A DNA stretch of 64,000 nt from Auanema rhodensis (Eukaryota; Nematoda; Chromadorea; Rhabditida; Rhabditidae). The position numbers and the translations under genes were made by a program. Shown piece after piece: positions 22,071-35,709 of the stretch (positions within the stretch are counted from its first letter, which is position 1; every line of letters starts with the position of its first letter). The stretch covers positions 5,642,001 through 5,706,000 of the forward strand of contig OZ059896.1 of NCBI GenBank assembly GCA_964057225.1. Direction: 5' to 3'. Under the pieces are notes generated by a model, which saw only the letters and a list, made by a program, of their open reading frames with translations, made no database searches and had not been told where the DNA came from.

Positions 22071-22135
22071 TCAGCATTTTCCACGAAAGGTTATAAGTTG
22101 TCAATGACAATTATAACTATCTCGGAAAATGCTGA
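22071..22135. promoter_or_regulatory. Large imperfect palindrome upstream of the LTR TATA box
   Basis: Outer arms TCAGCATTTTCC and GGAAAATGCTGA are perfect 12-bp inverted copies. Inside them GTTATAA-TTGTCA and TGACAA-TTATAAC form a second near-perfect pair. It sits directly upstream of the TATA box, suggesting a binding site for a dimeric activator or a cruciform-prone element. The same structure is at 13092-13156 in the 3' LTR. Confidence 0.7.
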
Positions 22136-22271
22136 AGCTGCAAAATATAACTGATAACATAATACACTAAGACAAGAAACTAGAATTATAAAATATAAAA
22201 TATAAAACACAGAATAAAGAAATACATAAAAATTATAGAAAGAATAAAGTACATAATTATAAAGTATAACA

Positions 22272-22275
22272 AAGC
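22272..22275. other. Target-site duplication, right copy (AAGC)
   Basis: This is the four-base match to 12890-12893. The partial monomer pieces of 257 and 94 bases add up to exactly 351, so no satellite DNA was lost or gained apart from this duplication. A 4-bp duplication fits many gypsy-type integrases. Confidence 0.9.
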
Positions 22276-24826
22276 TAAATACAAAAATTAGTTATGATCG
22301 TTTGAAAAATGATGCATTAGTGTATGTTGAGTTTCCATGTACACTCAAAATTGCTTCCAAAAACATTTTGACAAAAATTTTTTCGAAAAATTTCAAGATA
22401 ATTTAGCAAAAAGTAGATGTTTTTAGATTCCTTTTTTCAAGGCAAAAACGATGGACAATGTAATTCAACGAAAAAATTAATTCTTCAGGGTGAAAATCGA
22501 GGATATAAGTGTGAACTTATATCAGTTGATATCTCGGTGCATTTTCAAGCTAGCGCAAATCTGATAGTACAGATCGACGCAGCTTAAAAATCCGCATCGA
22601 ATGCACTATACTACATTGAGAAACGCTTAGTACAAAAATTAGTTATGATCGTTTGAAAAATGATGCATTAGTGTATGTTGAGTTTCCATGTACACTCAAA
22701 ATTGCTTCCAAAAACATTTTGACAAAACTTTTTTCGAAAAATTTCAAAATAATTTAGCAAAAAGTAGATGTTTCTAGATTTCTTTTTTCAAGGCAAAAAC
22801 GATGGACAATGTTATTCAACGAAAAAATTAATTCTTCAGGGTGAAAATCGAGGATATAAGTGTGAACTTATATCAGTTGATATCTCGGTGCATTTTTAAG
22901 CTAGCGCAAATCTGATAACACAGATCTACGCAGCTTAAAAATCCGCATCGAATGCACTAAACTACATTGAGAAAAGCTTAATACAAAAATTAGTTATGAT
23001 CGTTTGAAAAATGATGCACTAGTGTATGTTGAGTTTCCATGTACACTCAAAATTGCTTCCAAAAACATTTTGACAAAAATTTTTTCCAAAAATTTCAAAA
23101 TAATTTAGCAAAAAGTAGATGTTTTTAGATTCCTTTTTTCAAGGCAAAAACGATGGACAATGTTATTCAACGAAAAAATTAATTCTTCAGGGTGAAAATC
23201 GAGGATATAAGTGTGAACATATATCAGTTGATATCTCGGTGCATTTTTAAGCTAGCGCAAATCTGATAGTACAGATCGACGCAGCTTAAAAATCCGCATC
23301 GAATGCACTAAACTACATTGAGAAAAGCTTAATACAAAAATTAGTTATGATTGTTTGAAAAATGATGCATTAGTGTATGTTGAGTTTCCATGTACACTCA
23401 AAATTGCTTCCAAAAACATTTTGACAAAAATTTTTTCGAAAAATTTCAAGATAATTTAGCAAAAAGTAGATGTTTTTAGATTCCTTTTTTCAAGGCAAAA
23501 ACGATGGACAATGTTATTCAACGAAAAAATTAATTCTTCAGGGTGAAAATCGAGGATATAAGTGTGAACTTATATCAGTTGATATCTCGGTGCATTTTCA
23601 AGCTAGCGCAAATCTGATAGTACAGATCGACGCAGCTTAAAAATCCGCATCGAATGCACTAAACTACATTGAGAAAAGCTTAATACAAAAATTAGTTATG
23701 ATCGTTTGAAAAATGATGCATTAGTGTATGTTGAGTTTCCATGTACACTCAAAATTGCTTCCAAAAACATTTTGACAAAACTTTTTTCGAAAAATTTCAA
23801 AATAATTTAGCAAAAAGTAGATGTTTCTAGATTCCTTTTTTCAAGGCAAAAACGATGGACAATGTTATTCAACGAAAAAATTAATTCTTCAGGGTGAAAA
23901 TCGAGGATATAGGTGTGAACTTATATCAGTTGATATCTCGGTGCATTTTTAAGCTAGCGCAAATCTGATAACACAGATCTACGCAGCTTAAAAATCCGCA
24001 TCGAATGCACTAAACTACATTGAGAAAAGCTTAATACAAAAATTAGTTATGATCGTTTGAAAAATGATGCATTAGTGTATGTTGAGTTTCCATGTACACT
24101 CAAAATTGCTTCCAAAAACATTTTGACAAAACTTTTTTCGAAAAATTTCAAAATAATTTAGCAAAAAGTAGATGTTTCTAGATTCCTTTTTTCAAGGCAA
24201 AAACGATGGACAATGTTATTCAACGAAAAAATTAATTCTTCAGGGTGAAAATCGAAGATATAGGTGTGAACATATATCAGTTGATATCTCGGTGCATTTT
24301 CAAGCTAGCGCAAATCTGATAGTACAGATCGACGCAGCTTAAAAATCCGCATCGAATGCACCATACTACATTGAGAAACGCTTAATACAAAAATTAGTTA
24401 TGATCGTTTGAAAAATGATGCATTAGTGTATGTTGAGTTTCCATGTACACTCAAAATTGCTTCCAAAAACATTTTGACAAAAATTTTTTCGAAAAATTTC
24501 AAAATAATTTAGCAAAAAGTAGATGTTTCTAGATTCCTTTTTTCAAGGCAAAAACGATGGACAATGTTATTCAACGAAAAAATTAATTCTTCAGGGTGAA
24601 AATCGAGGATATAGGTGTGAACATATATCAGTTGATATCTCGGTGCATTTTTAAGCTAGCGCAAATCTGATAGTACAGATCGACGCAGCTTAAAAATCCG
24701 CAACGAATGCACTAAACTACATTGAGAAAAGCTTAATACAAAAATTAGTTATGATCGTTTGAAAAATGATGCATTAGTGTATGTTGAGTTTCCATGTACA
24801 CTCAAAATTGCTTCCAAAAACATTTT

Positions 24827-27283
24827 GACAAAAATTTTTTCGAAAAATTTCAAGATAATTTAGCAAAAAGTAGATGTTTTTAGATTCCTTTTTTCAAGGC
24901 AAAAACGATGGACAATGTAATTCAACGAAAAAATTAATTCTTCAGGGTGAAAATCGAGGATATAAGTGTGAACTTATATCAGTTGATATCTCGGTGCATT
25001 TTCAAGCTAGCGCAAATCTGATAGTACAGATCGACGCAGCTTAAAAATCCGCATCGAATGCACTATACTACATTGAGAAACGCTTAGTACAAAAATTAGT
25101 TATGATCGTTTGAAAAATGATGCATTAGTGTATGTTGAGTTTCCATGTACACTCAAAATTGCTTCCAAAAACATTTTGACAAAACTTTTTTCGAAAAATT
25201 TCAAGATAATTTAGCAACAAGTAGATGTTTTTAGATTCCTTTTTTCAAGGCAAAAACGATGGACAATGTTATTCAACGAAAAAATTAATTCTTCAGGGTG
25301 AAAATCGAGGATATAGGTGTGAACTTATATCAGTTGATATCTCGGTGCATTTTTAAGCTAGCGCAAATCTGATAACACAGATCGACGCAGCTTAAAAATC
25401 CGCATCGAATGCACTATATTACATTGAGAAAAGCTAAATACAAAAATTAGTTATGATCGTTTGAAAAATGATGCATTAGTGTATGTTGAGTTTCCATGTA
25501 CACTCAAAATTGCTTCCAAAAACATTTTGACAAAAATTTTTTCGAAAAATTTCAAGATAATTTAGCAAAAAGTAGATGTTTTTAGATTCCTTTTTTCAAG
25601 GCAAAAACGATGGACAATGTAATTCAACGAAAAAATTAATTCTTCAGGGTGAAAATCGAGGATATAAGTGTGAACTTATATCAGTTGATATCTCGGTGCA
25701 TTTTCAAGCTAGCGCAAATCTGATAGTACAGATCGACGCAGCTTAAAAATCCGCATCGAATGCACTATACTACATTGAGAAACGCTTAGTACAAAAATTA
25801 GTTATGATCGTTTGAAAAATGATGCATTAGTGTATGTTGAGTTTCCATGTACACTCAAAATTGCTTCCAAAAACATTTTGACAAAACTTTTTTCGAAAAA
25901 TTTCAAGATAATTTAGCAACAAGTAGATGTTTTTAGATTCCTTTTTTCAAGGCAAAAACGATGGACAATGTTATTCAACGAAAAAATTAATTCTTCAGGG
26001 TGAAAATCGAGGATATAGGTGTGAACTTATATCAGTTGATATCTCGGTGCATTTTTAAGCTAGCGCAAATCTGATAACACAGATCGACGCAGCTTAAAAA
26101 TCCGCATCGAATGCACTATATTACATTGAGAAAAGCTAAATACAAAAATTAGTTATGATCGTTTGAAAAATGATGCATTAGTGTATGTTGAGTTTCCATG
26201 TACACTCAAAATTGCTTCCAAAAACATTTTGACAAAAATTTTTTCGAAAAATTTCAAGATAATTTAGCAAAAAGTAGATGTTTTTAGATTCCTTTTTTCA
26301 AGGCAAAAACGATGGACAATGTAATTCAACGAAAAAATTAATTCTTCAGGGTGAAAATCGAGGATATAAGTGTGAACTTATATCAGTTGATATCTCGGTG
26401 CATTTTCAAGCTAGCGCAAATCTGATAGTACAGATCGACGCAGCTTAAAAATCCGCATCGAATGCACTATACTACATTGAGAAACGCTTAGTACAAAAAT
26501 TAGTTATGATCGTTTGAAAAATGATGCATTAGTGTATGTTGAGTTTCCATGTACACTCAAAATTGCTTCCAAAAACATTTTGACAAAACTTTTTTCGAAA
26601 AATTTCAAGATAATTTAGCAACAAGTAGATGTTTTTAGATTCCTTTTTTCAAGGCAAAAACGATGGACAATGTTATTCAACGAAAAAATTAATTCTTCAG
26701 GGTGAAAATCGAGGATATAGGTGTGAACTTATATCAGTTGATATCTCGGTGCATTTTTAAGCTAGCGCAAATCTGATAACACAGATCGACGCAGCTTAAA
26801 AATCCGCATCGAATGCACTATATTACATTGAGAAAAGCTAAATACAAAAATTAGTTATGATCGTTTGAAAAATGATGCATTAGTGTATGTTGAGTTTCCA
26901 TGTACACTCAAAATTGCTTCCAAAAACATTTTGACAAAAATTTTTTCGAAAAATTTCAAGATAATTTAGCAAAAAGTAGATGTTTTTAGATTCCTTTTTT
27001 CAAGGCAAAAACGATGGACAATGTAATTCAACGAAAAAATTAATTCTTCAGGGTGAAAATCGAGGATATAAGTGTGAACTTATATCAGTTGATATCTCGG
27101 TGCATTTTCAAGCTAGCGCAAATCTGATAGTACAGATCGACGCAGCTTAAAAATCCGCATCGAATGCACTATACTACATTGAGAAACGCTTAGTACAAAA
27201 ATTAGTTATGATCGTTTGAAAAATGATGCATTAGTGTATGTTGAGTTTCCATGTACACTCAAAATTGCTTCCAAAAACATTTT
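24827..27283. repeat. Dimeric (A-B) higher-order repeat, 3.5 copies
   Basis: Monomers starting at 24827, 25178, 25529, 25880, 26231, 26582 and 26933 alternate A-B-A-B-A-B-A with the same diagnostic variants as the dimer block at 11584-12893. The run is bounded on both sides by copies of another monomer set: a TTCTAGATTT monomer at 22721 and again at 27284, followed each time by the same three successors. The dimer run therefore seems to have expanded inside a larger duplicated block. Confidence 0.8.
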
Positions 27284-30200
27284 GACAAAACTTTTTTCGA
27301 AAAATTTCAAAATAATTTAGCAAAAAGTAGATGTTTCTAGATTTCTTTTTTCAAGGCAAAAACGATGGACAATGTTATTCAACGAAAAAATTAATTCTTC
27401 AGGGTGAAAATCGAGGATATAAGTGTGAACTTATATCAGTTGATATCTCGGTGCATTTTTAAGCTAGCGCAAATGTGATAACACAGATCTACGCAGCTTA
27501 AAAATCCGCATCGAATGCACTAAACTACATTGAGAAAAGCTTAATACAAAAATTAGTTATGATCGTTTGAAAAATGATGCACTAGTGTATGTTGAGTTTC
27601 CATGTACACTCAAAATTGCTTCCAAAAACATTTTGACAAAAATTTTTTCCAAAAATTTCAAAATAATTTAGCAAAAAGTAGATGTTTTTAGATTCCTTTT
27701 TTCAAGGCAAAAACGATGGACAATGTTATTCAACGAAAAAATTAATTCTTCAGGGTGAAAATCGAGGATATAAGTGTGAACATATATCAGTTGATATCTC
27801 GGTGCATTTTTAAGCTAGCGCAAATCTGATAGTACAGATCGACGCAGCTTAAAAATCCGCATCGAATGCACTAAACTACATTGAGAAAAGCTTAATACAA
27901 AAATTAGTTATGATCGTTTGAAAAATGATGCATTAGTGTATGTTGAGTTTCCATGTACACTCAAAATTGCTTCCAAAAACATTTTGACAAAAATTTTTTC
28001 GAAAAATTTCAAGATAAATTAGCAAAAAGTAGATGTTTTTAGATTCCTTTTTTCAAGGCAAAAACGATGGACAATGTTATTCAACGAGAAAATTAATTCT
28101 TCAGGGTGAAAATCGAGGATATAAGTGTGAACTTATATCAGTTGATATCTCGGTGCATTTTCAAGCTAGCGCAAATCTGATAGTACAGATCGACGCAGCT
28201 TAAAAATCCGCATCGAATGCACTAAACTACATTGAGAAAAGCTTAATACAAAAATTAGTTATGATCGTTTGAAAAATGATGCATTAGTGTATGTTGAGTT
28301 TCCATGTACACTCAAAATTGCTTCCAAAAACATTTTGACAAAACTTTTTTCGAAAAATTTCAAAATAATTTAGCAAAAAGTAGATGTTTCTAGATTCCTT
28401 TTTTCAAGGCAAAAACGATGGACAATGTTATTCAACGAAAAAATTAATTCTTCAGGGTGAAAATCGAGGATATAGGTGTGAACTTATATCAGTTGATATC
28501 TCGGTGCATTTTTAAGCTAGCGCAAATCTGATAACACAGATCTACGCAGCTTAAAAATCCGCATCGAATGCACTAAACTACATTGAGAAAAGCTTAATAC
28601 AAAAATTAGTTATGATCGTTTGAAAAATGATGCATTAGTGTATGTTGAGTTTCCATGTACACTCAAAATTGCTTCCAAAAACATTTTGACAAAACTTTTT
28701 TCGAAAAATTTCAAAATAATTTAGCAAAAAGTAGATGTTTTTAGATTCCTTTTTTCAAGGCAAAAACGATGGACAATGTTATTCAACGAAAAAATTAATT
28801 CTTCAGGGTGAAAATCGAGGATATAAGTGTGAACTTATATCAGTTGATATCTCGGTGCATTTTCAAGCTAGCGCAAATCTGATAGTACAGATCGACGCAG
28901 CTTAAAAATCCGCATCGAATGCACTAAACTACATTGAGAAAAGCTTAATACAAAAATTAGTTATGATCGTTTGAAAAATGATGCATTAGTGTATGTTGAG
29001 TTTCCATGTACACTCAAAATTGCTTCCAAAAACATTTTGACAAAACTTTTTTCGAAAAATTTCAAAATAATTTAGCAAAAAGTAGATGTTTCTAGATTCC
29101 TTTTTTCAAGGCAAAAACGATGGACAATGTTATTCAACGAAAAAATTAATTCTTCAGGGTGAAAATCGAGGATATAGGTGTGAACTTATATCAGTTGATA
29201 TCTCGGTGCATTTTTAAGCTAGCGCAAATCTGATAACACAGATCTACGCAGCTTAAAAATCCGCATCGAATGCACTAAACTACATTGAGAAAAGCTTAAT
29301 ACAAAAATTAGTTATGATCGTTTGAAAAATGATGCATTAGTGTATGTTGAGTTTCCATGTACACTCAAAATTGCTTCCAAAAACATTTTGACAAAACTTT
29401 TTTCGAAAAATTTCAAAATAATTTAGCAAAAAGTAGATGTTTCTAGATTCCTTTTTTCAAGGCAAAAACGATGGACAATGTTATTCAACGAAAAAATTAA
29501 TTCTTCAGGGTGAAAATCGAAGATATAGGTGTGAACATATATCAGTTGATATCTCGGTGCATTTTCAAGCTAGCGCAAATCTGATAGTACAGATCGACGC
29601 AGCTTAAAAATCCGCATCGAATGCACCATACTACATTGAGAAACGCTTAATACAAAAATTAGTTATGATCGTTTGAAAAATGATGCATTAGTGTATGTTG
29701 AGTTTCCATGTACACTCAAAATTGCTTCCAAAAACATTTTGACAAAAATTTTTTCGAAAAATTTCAAAATAATTTAGCAAAAAGTAGATGTTTCTAGATT
29801 CCTTTTTTCAAGGCAAAAACGATGGACAATGTTATTCAACGAAAAAATTAATTCTTCAGGGTGAAAATCGAGGATATAGGTGTGAACATATATCAGTTGA
29901 TATCTCGGTGCATTTTTAAGCTAGCGCAAATCTGATAGTACAGATCGACGCAGCTTAAAAATCCGCATCGAATGCACTAAACTACATTGAGAAAAGCTTA
30001 ATACAAAAATTAGTTATGATCGTTTGAAAAATGATGCATTAGTGTATGTTGAGTTTCCATGTACACTCAAAATTGCTTCCAAAAACATTTTGACAAAAAT
30101 TTTTTCCAAAAATTTCAAAATAATTTAGCAAAAAGTAGATGTTTTTAGATTCCTTTTTTCAAGGCAAAAACGATGGACAATGTTATTCAACGAAAAAATT

Positions 30201-30442
30201 AATTCTTCAGGGTGAAAATCGAGGATATAAGTGTGAACATATATCAGTTGATATCTCGGTGCATTTTTAAGCTAGCGCAAATCTGATAGTACAGATCGAC
30301 GCAGCTTAAAAATCCGCATCGAATGCACTAAACTACATTGAGAAAAGCTTAATACAAAAATTAGTTATGATCGTTTGAAAAATGATGCATTAGTGTATGT
30401 TGAGTTTCCATGTACACTCAAAATTGCTTCCAAAAACATTTT

Positions 30443-32900
30443 GACAAAAATTTTTTCGAAAAATTTCAAGATAATTTAGCAAAAAGTAGATGTTTTTAGA
30501 TTCCTTTTTTCAAGGCAAAAACGATGGACAATGTTATTCAACGAAAAAATTAATTCTTCAGGGTGAAAATCGAGGATATAAGTGTGAACTTATATCAGTT
30601 GATATCTCGGTGCATTTTCAAGCTAGCGCAAATCTGATAGTACAGATCGACGCAGCTTAAAAATCCGCATCGAATGCACTGAACTACATTGAGAAAAGCT
30701 TAATACAAAAATTAGTTATGATCGTTTGAAAAATGATGCATTAGTGTATGTTGAGTTTCCATGTACACTCAAAATTGCTTCCAAAAACATTTTGACAAAA
30801 CTTTTTTCGAAAAATTTCAAAATAATTTAGCAAAAAGTAGATGTTTCTAGATTCCTTTTTTCAAGGCAAAAACGATGGACAATGTTATTCAACGAAAAAA
30901 TTAATTCTTCAGGGTGAAAATCGAGGATATAGGTGTGAACTTATATCAGTTGATATCTCGGTGCATTTTTAAGCTAGCGCAAATCTGATAACACAGATCT
31001 ACGCAGCTTAAAAATCCGCATCGAATGCACTAAACTACATTGAGAAAAGCTTAATACAAAAATTAGTTATGATCGTTTGAAAAATGATGCATTAGTGTAT
31101 GTTGAGTTTCCATGTACACTCAAAATTGCTTCCAAAAACATTTTGACAAAACTTTTTTCGAAAAATTTCAAAATAATTTAGCAAAAAGTAGATGTTTCTA
31201 GATTCCTTTTTTCAAGGCAAAAACGATGGACAATGTTATTCAACGAAAAAAATTAATTCTTCAGGGTGAAAATCGAAGATATAGGTGTGAACATATATCA
31301 GTTGATATCTCGGTGCATTTTTAAGCTAGCGCAAATCTGATAACACAGATCTACGCAGCTTAAAAATCCCATCGAATGCACTAAACTACATTAAGAAAAG
31401 CTTAATACAAAAATTAGTTATGATCGTTTGAAAAATGATGCATTAGTGTATGTTGAGTTTCCATGTACACTCAAAATTGCTTCCAAAAACATTTTGACAA
31501 AACTTTTTTCGAAAAATTTCAAAATAATTTAGCAAAAAGTAGATGTTTCTAGATTCCTTTTTTCAAGGCAAAAACGATGGACAATGTTATTCAACGAAAA
31601 AATTAATTCTTCAGGGTGAAAATCGAGGATATAAGTGTGAACATATATCAGTTGATATCTCGGTGCATTTTTAAGCTAGCGCAAATCTGATAGTACAGAT
31701 CGACGCAGCTTAAAAATCCGCATCGAATGCACTAAACTACATTGAGAAACGCTTAATACAAAAATTAGTTATGATCGTTTGAAAAATGATGCATTAGTGT
31801 ATGTTGAGTTTCCATGTACACTCAAAATTGCTTCCAAAAACATTTTGACAAAAATTTTTTCGAAAAATTTCAAAATAATTTAGCAAAAAGTAGATGTTTC
31901 TAGATTCCTTTTTTCAAGGCAAAAACGATGGACAATGTTATTCAACGAAAAAATTAATTCTTCAGGGTGAAAATCGAGGATATAGGTGTGAACATATATC
32001 AGTTGATATCTCGGTGCATTTTTAAGCTAGCGCAAATCTGATAGTACAGATCGACGCAGCTTAAAAATCCGCATCGAATGCACTAAACTACATTGAGAAA
32101 AGCTTAATACAAAAATTAGTTATGATCGTTTGAAAAATGATGCATTAGTGTATGTTGAGTTTCCATGTACACTCAAAATTGCTTCCAAAAACATTTTGAC
32201 AAAACTTTTTTCGAAAAATTTCAAAATAATTTAGCAAAAAGTAGATGTTTCTAGATTCCTTTTTTCAAGGCAAAAACGATGGACAATGTTATTCAACGAA
32301 AAAAATTAATTCTTCAGGGTGAAAATCGAAGATATAGGTGTGAACATATATCAGTTGATATCTCGGTGCATTTTTAAGCTAGCGCAAATCTGATAACACA
32401 GATCTACGCAGCTTAAAAATCCGCATCGAATGCACTAAACTACATTGAGAAACGCTTAATACAAAAATTAGTTATGATCGTTTGAAAAATGATGCATTAG
32501 TGTATGTTGAGTTTCCATGTACACTCAAAATTGCTTCCAAAAACATTTTGACAAAAATTTTTTCGAAAAATTTCAAAATAATTTAGCAAAAAGTAGATGT
32601 TTCTAGATTCCTTTTTTCAAGGCAAAAACGATGGACAATGTTATTCAACGAAAAAATTAATTCTTCAGGGTGAAAATCGAGGATATAGGTGTGAACATAT
32701 ATCAGTTGATATCTCGGTGCATTTTTAAGCTAGCGCAAATCTGATAGTACAGATCGACGCAGCTTAAAAATCCGCATCGAATGCACTAAACTACATTGAG
32801 AAAAGCTTAATACAAAAATTAGTTATGATCGTTTGAAAAATGATGCATTAGTGTATGTTGAGTTTCCATGTACACTCAAAATTGCTTCCAAAAACATTTT
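30443..32900. repeat. Seven-monomer block duplicated at 36061-38519
   Basis: Seven monomers (starts 30443, 30794, 31145, 31496, 31847, 32198, 32550) carry the same ordered markers as those at 36061, 36412, 36763, 37115, 37466, 37817 and 38169. Shared markers include CACTGAACT in the first, the 7-A tract plus ACATTAAG in the third, and the 7-A tract plus ACGCTTAATAC in the sixth. The separation is 5618 bp, or 16 monomers plus two bases. A private one-base deletion (AATCCCATCG near 31368) is seen only in the first block. Confidence 0.75.
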
Positions 32901-34305
32901 GACAAAACTTTTTTCGAAAAATTTCAAAATAATTTAGCAAAAAGTAGATGTTTCTAGATTCCTTTTTTCAAGGCAAAAACGATGGACAATGTTATTCAAC
33001 GAAAAAATTAATTCTTCAGGGTGAAAATCGAGGATATAAGTGTGAACATATATCAGTTGATATCTCGGTGCATTTTTAAGCTAGCGCAAATCTGATAGTA
33101 CAGATCGACGCAGCTTAAAAATCCGCATCGAATGCACTAAACTACATTGAGAAACGCTTAATACAAAAATTAGTTATGATCGTTTGAAAAATGATGCATT
33201 AGTGTATGTTGAGTTTCCATGTACACTCAAAATTGCTTCCAAAAACATTTTGACAAAAATTTTTTCGAAAAATTTCAAAATAATTTAGCAAAAAGTAGAT
33301 GTTTCTAGATTCCTTTTTTCAAGGCAAAAACGATGGACAATGTTATTCAACGAAAAAATTAATTCTTCAGGGTGAAAATCGAGGATATAGGTGTGAACAT
33401 ATATCAGTTGATATCTCGGTGCATTTTTAAGCTAGCGCAAATCTGATAGTACAGATCGACGCAGCTTAAAAATCCGCATCGAATGCACTAAACTACATTG
33501 AGAAAAGCTTAATACAAAAATTAGTTATGATCGTTTGAAAAATGATGCATTAGTGTATGTTGAGTTTCCATGTACACTCAAAATTGCTTCCAAAAACATT
33601 TTGACAAAACTTTTTTCGAAAAATTTCAAAATAATTTAGCAAAAAGTAGATGTTTCTAGATTCCTTTTTTCAAGGCAAAAACGATGGACAATGTTATTCA
33701 ACGAAAAAAATTAATTCTTCAGGGTGAAAATCGAAGATATAGGTGTGAACATATATCAGTTGATATCTCGGTGCATTTTTAAGCTAGCGCAAATCTGATA
33801 ACACAGATCTACGCAGCTTAAAAATCCGCATCGAATGCACTAAACTACATTGAGAAACGCTTAATACAAAAATTAGTTATGATCGTTTGAAAAATGATGC
33901 ATTAGTGTATGTTGAGTTTCCATGTACACTCAAAATTGCTTCCAAAAACATTTTGACAAAAATTTTTTCGAAAAATTTCAAAATAATTTAGCAAAAAGTA
34001 GATGTTTCTAGATTCCTTTTTTCAAGGCAAAAACGATGGACAATGTTATTCAACGAAAAAATTAATTCTTCAGGGTGAAAATCGAGGATATAGGTGTGAA
34101 CATATATCAGTTGATATCTCGGTGCATTTTTAAGCTAGCGCAAATCTGATAGTACAGATCGACGCAGCTTAAAAATCCGCATCGAATGCACTAAACTACA
34201 TTGAGAAAAGCTTAATACAAAAATTAGTTATGATCGTTTGAAAAATGATGCATTAGTGTATGTTGAGTTTCCATGTACACTCAAAATTGCTTCCAAAAAC
34301 ATTTT
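32198..34305. repeat. Tetrameric higher-order repeat, period 1405 bp
   Basis: Monomers at 32198, 32550, 32901 and 33252 start a four-step pattern that repeats at 33603 and 33955. The pattern is: 7-A tract with GAAGATATAGG and AGATCTACG; then CGAAAAA with GAGGATATAGG; then GAGGATATAAG with ACGCTTAATAC; then again CGAAAAA with GAGGATATAGG. All carry GAACATATATC, which separates this part of the array from the flanking GAACTTATATC-rich parts. Confidence 0.7.
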
Positions 34306-35709
34306 GACAAAAATTTTTTCCAAAAATTTCAAAATAATTTAGCAAAAGGTAGATGTTTTTAGATTCCTTTTTTCAAGGCAAAAACGATGGACAATGTTAT
34401 TCAACGAAAAAATTAATTCTTCAGGGTGAAAATCGAGGATATAAGTGTGAACATATATCAGTTGATATCTCGGTGCATTTTTAAGCTAGCGCAAATCTGA
34501 TAGTACAGATCGACGCAGCTTAAAAATCCGCATCGAATGCACTAAACTACATTGAGAAAAGCTTAATACAAAAATTAGTTATGATCGTTTGAAAAATGAT
34601 GCATTAGTGTATGTTGAGTTTCCATGTACACTCAAAATTGCTTCCAAAAACATTTTGACAAAAATTTTTTCGAAAAATTTCAAGATAATTTAGCAAAAAG
34701 TAGATGTTTTTAGATTCCTTTTTTCAAGGCAAAAACGATGGACAATGTTATTCAACGAAAAAATTAATTCTTCAGGGTGAAAATCGAGGATATAAGTGTG
34801 AACTTATATCAGTTGATATCTCGGTGCATTTTCAAGCTAGCGCAAATCTGATAGTACAGATCGACGCAGCTTAAAAATCCGCATCGAATGCACTGAACTA
34901 CATTGAGAAAAGCTTAATACAAAAATTAGTTATGATCGTTTGAAAAATGATGCATTAGTGTATGTTGAGTTTCCATGTACACTCAAAATTGCTTCCAAAA
35001 ACATTTTGACAAAACTTTTTTCGAAAAATTTCAAAATAATTTAGCAAAAAGTAGATGTTTCTAGATTCCTTTTTTCAAGGCAAAAACGATGGACAATGTT
35101 ATTCAACGAAAAAATTAATTCTTCAGGGTGAAAATCGAAGATATAGGTGTGAACATATATCAGTTGATATCTCGGTGCATTTTCAAGCTAGCGCAAATCT
35201 GATAGTACAGATCGACGCAGCTTAAAAATCCGCATCGAATGCACCATACTACATTGAGAAACGCTTAATACAAAAATTAGTTATGATCGTTTGAAAAATG
35301 ATGCATTAGTGTATGTTGAGTTTCCATGTACACTCAAAATTGCTTCCAAAAACATTTTGACAAAAATTTTTTCGAAAAATTTCAAAATAATTTAGCAAAA
35401 AGTAGATGTTTTTAGATTCCTTTTTTCAAGGCAAAAACGATGGACAATGTTATTCAACGAAAAAATTAATTCTTCAGGGTGAAAATCGAAGATATAGGTG
35501 TGAACATATATCAGTTGATATCTCGGTGCATTTTTAAGCTAGCGCAAATCTGATAACACAGATCTACGCAGCTTAAAAATCCGCATCGAATGCACTAAAC
35601 TACATTAAGAAAAGCTTAATACAAAAATTAGTTATGATCGTTTGAAAAATGATGCATTAGTGTATGTTGAGTTTCCATGTACACTCAAAATTGCTTCCAA
35701 AAACATTTT
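34306..35709. repeat. Four-monomer block duplicated at 38520-39923
   Basis: Monomers at 34306, 34657, 35008 and 35359 recur at 38520, 38871, 39222 and 39573, exactly 4214 bp away. The first of each set has the private AAAAGGTAG variant (near 34348 and 38562). The second has CACTGAACT, the third CACCATACT, and the fourth ACATTAAG. Confidence 0.8.

Larger units (their letters stand above)
12894..22271 (-). mobile_element. Complete Ty3/gypsy-type LTR retrotransposon with internal envelope-like region
   Basis: This is a full-length 9378-bp element in minus orientation, nested in the satellite. Seen in the sequence: 399-bp direct LTRs at both ends, TG...CA termini, flanking AAGC duplications, a primer-binding site next to the 5' LTR, and a single long reading frame with Gag, protease, reverse transcriptase, RNase H and integrase signatures. 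The order protease-RT-RNase H-integrase is that of Ty3/gypsy elements and retroviruses and excludes Ty1/copia, where integrase precedes RT. An approximately 1000-residue glycoprotein-like region lies between Gag and protease. I see no frameshift or stop, and the LTRs read as identical, so this copy may be competent for transposition. The family name is not recognised; single-ORF gypsy elements of nematodes such as Cer1 are reasonable comparators. Confidence 0.95.
21873..22271 (-). repeat. 5' LTR (399 bp), element promoter
   Basis: This is the upstream LTR in element orientation and is expected to drive transcription toward lower coordinates. Features from upstream to downstream are: an AT-rich entry segment, an imperfect palindrome of about 65 bp (22071-22135), a TATA box (22053-22060), a small hairpin (22026-22043) near the expected start site, and an AATAAA motif (21968-21973). 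The LTR then ends against the primer-binding site. Confidence 0.96.
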
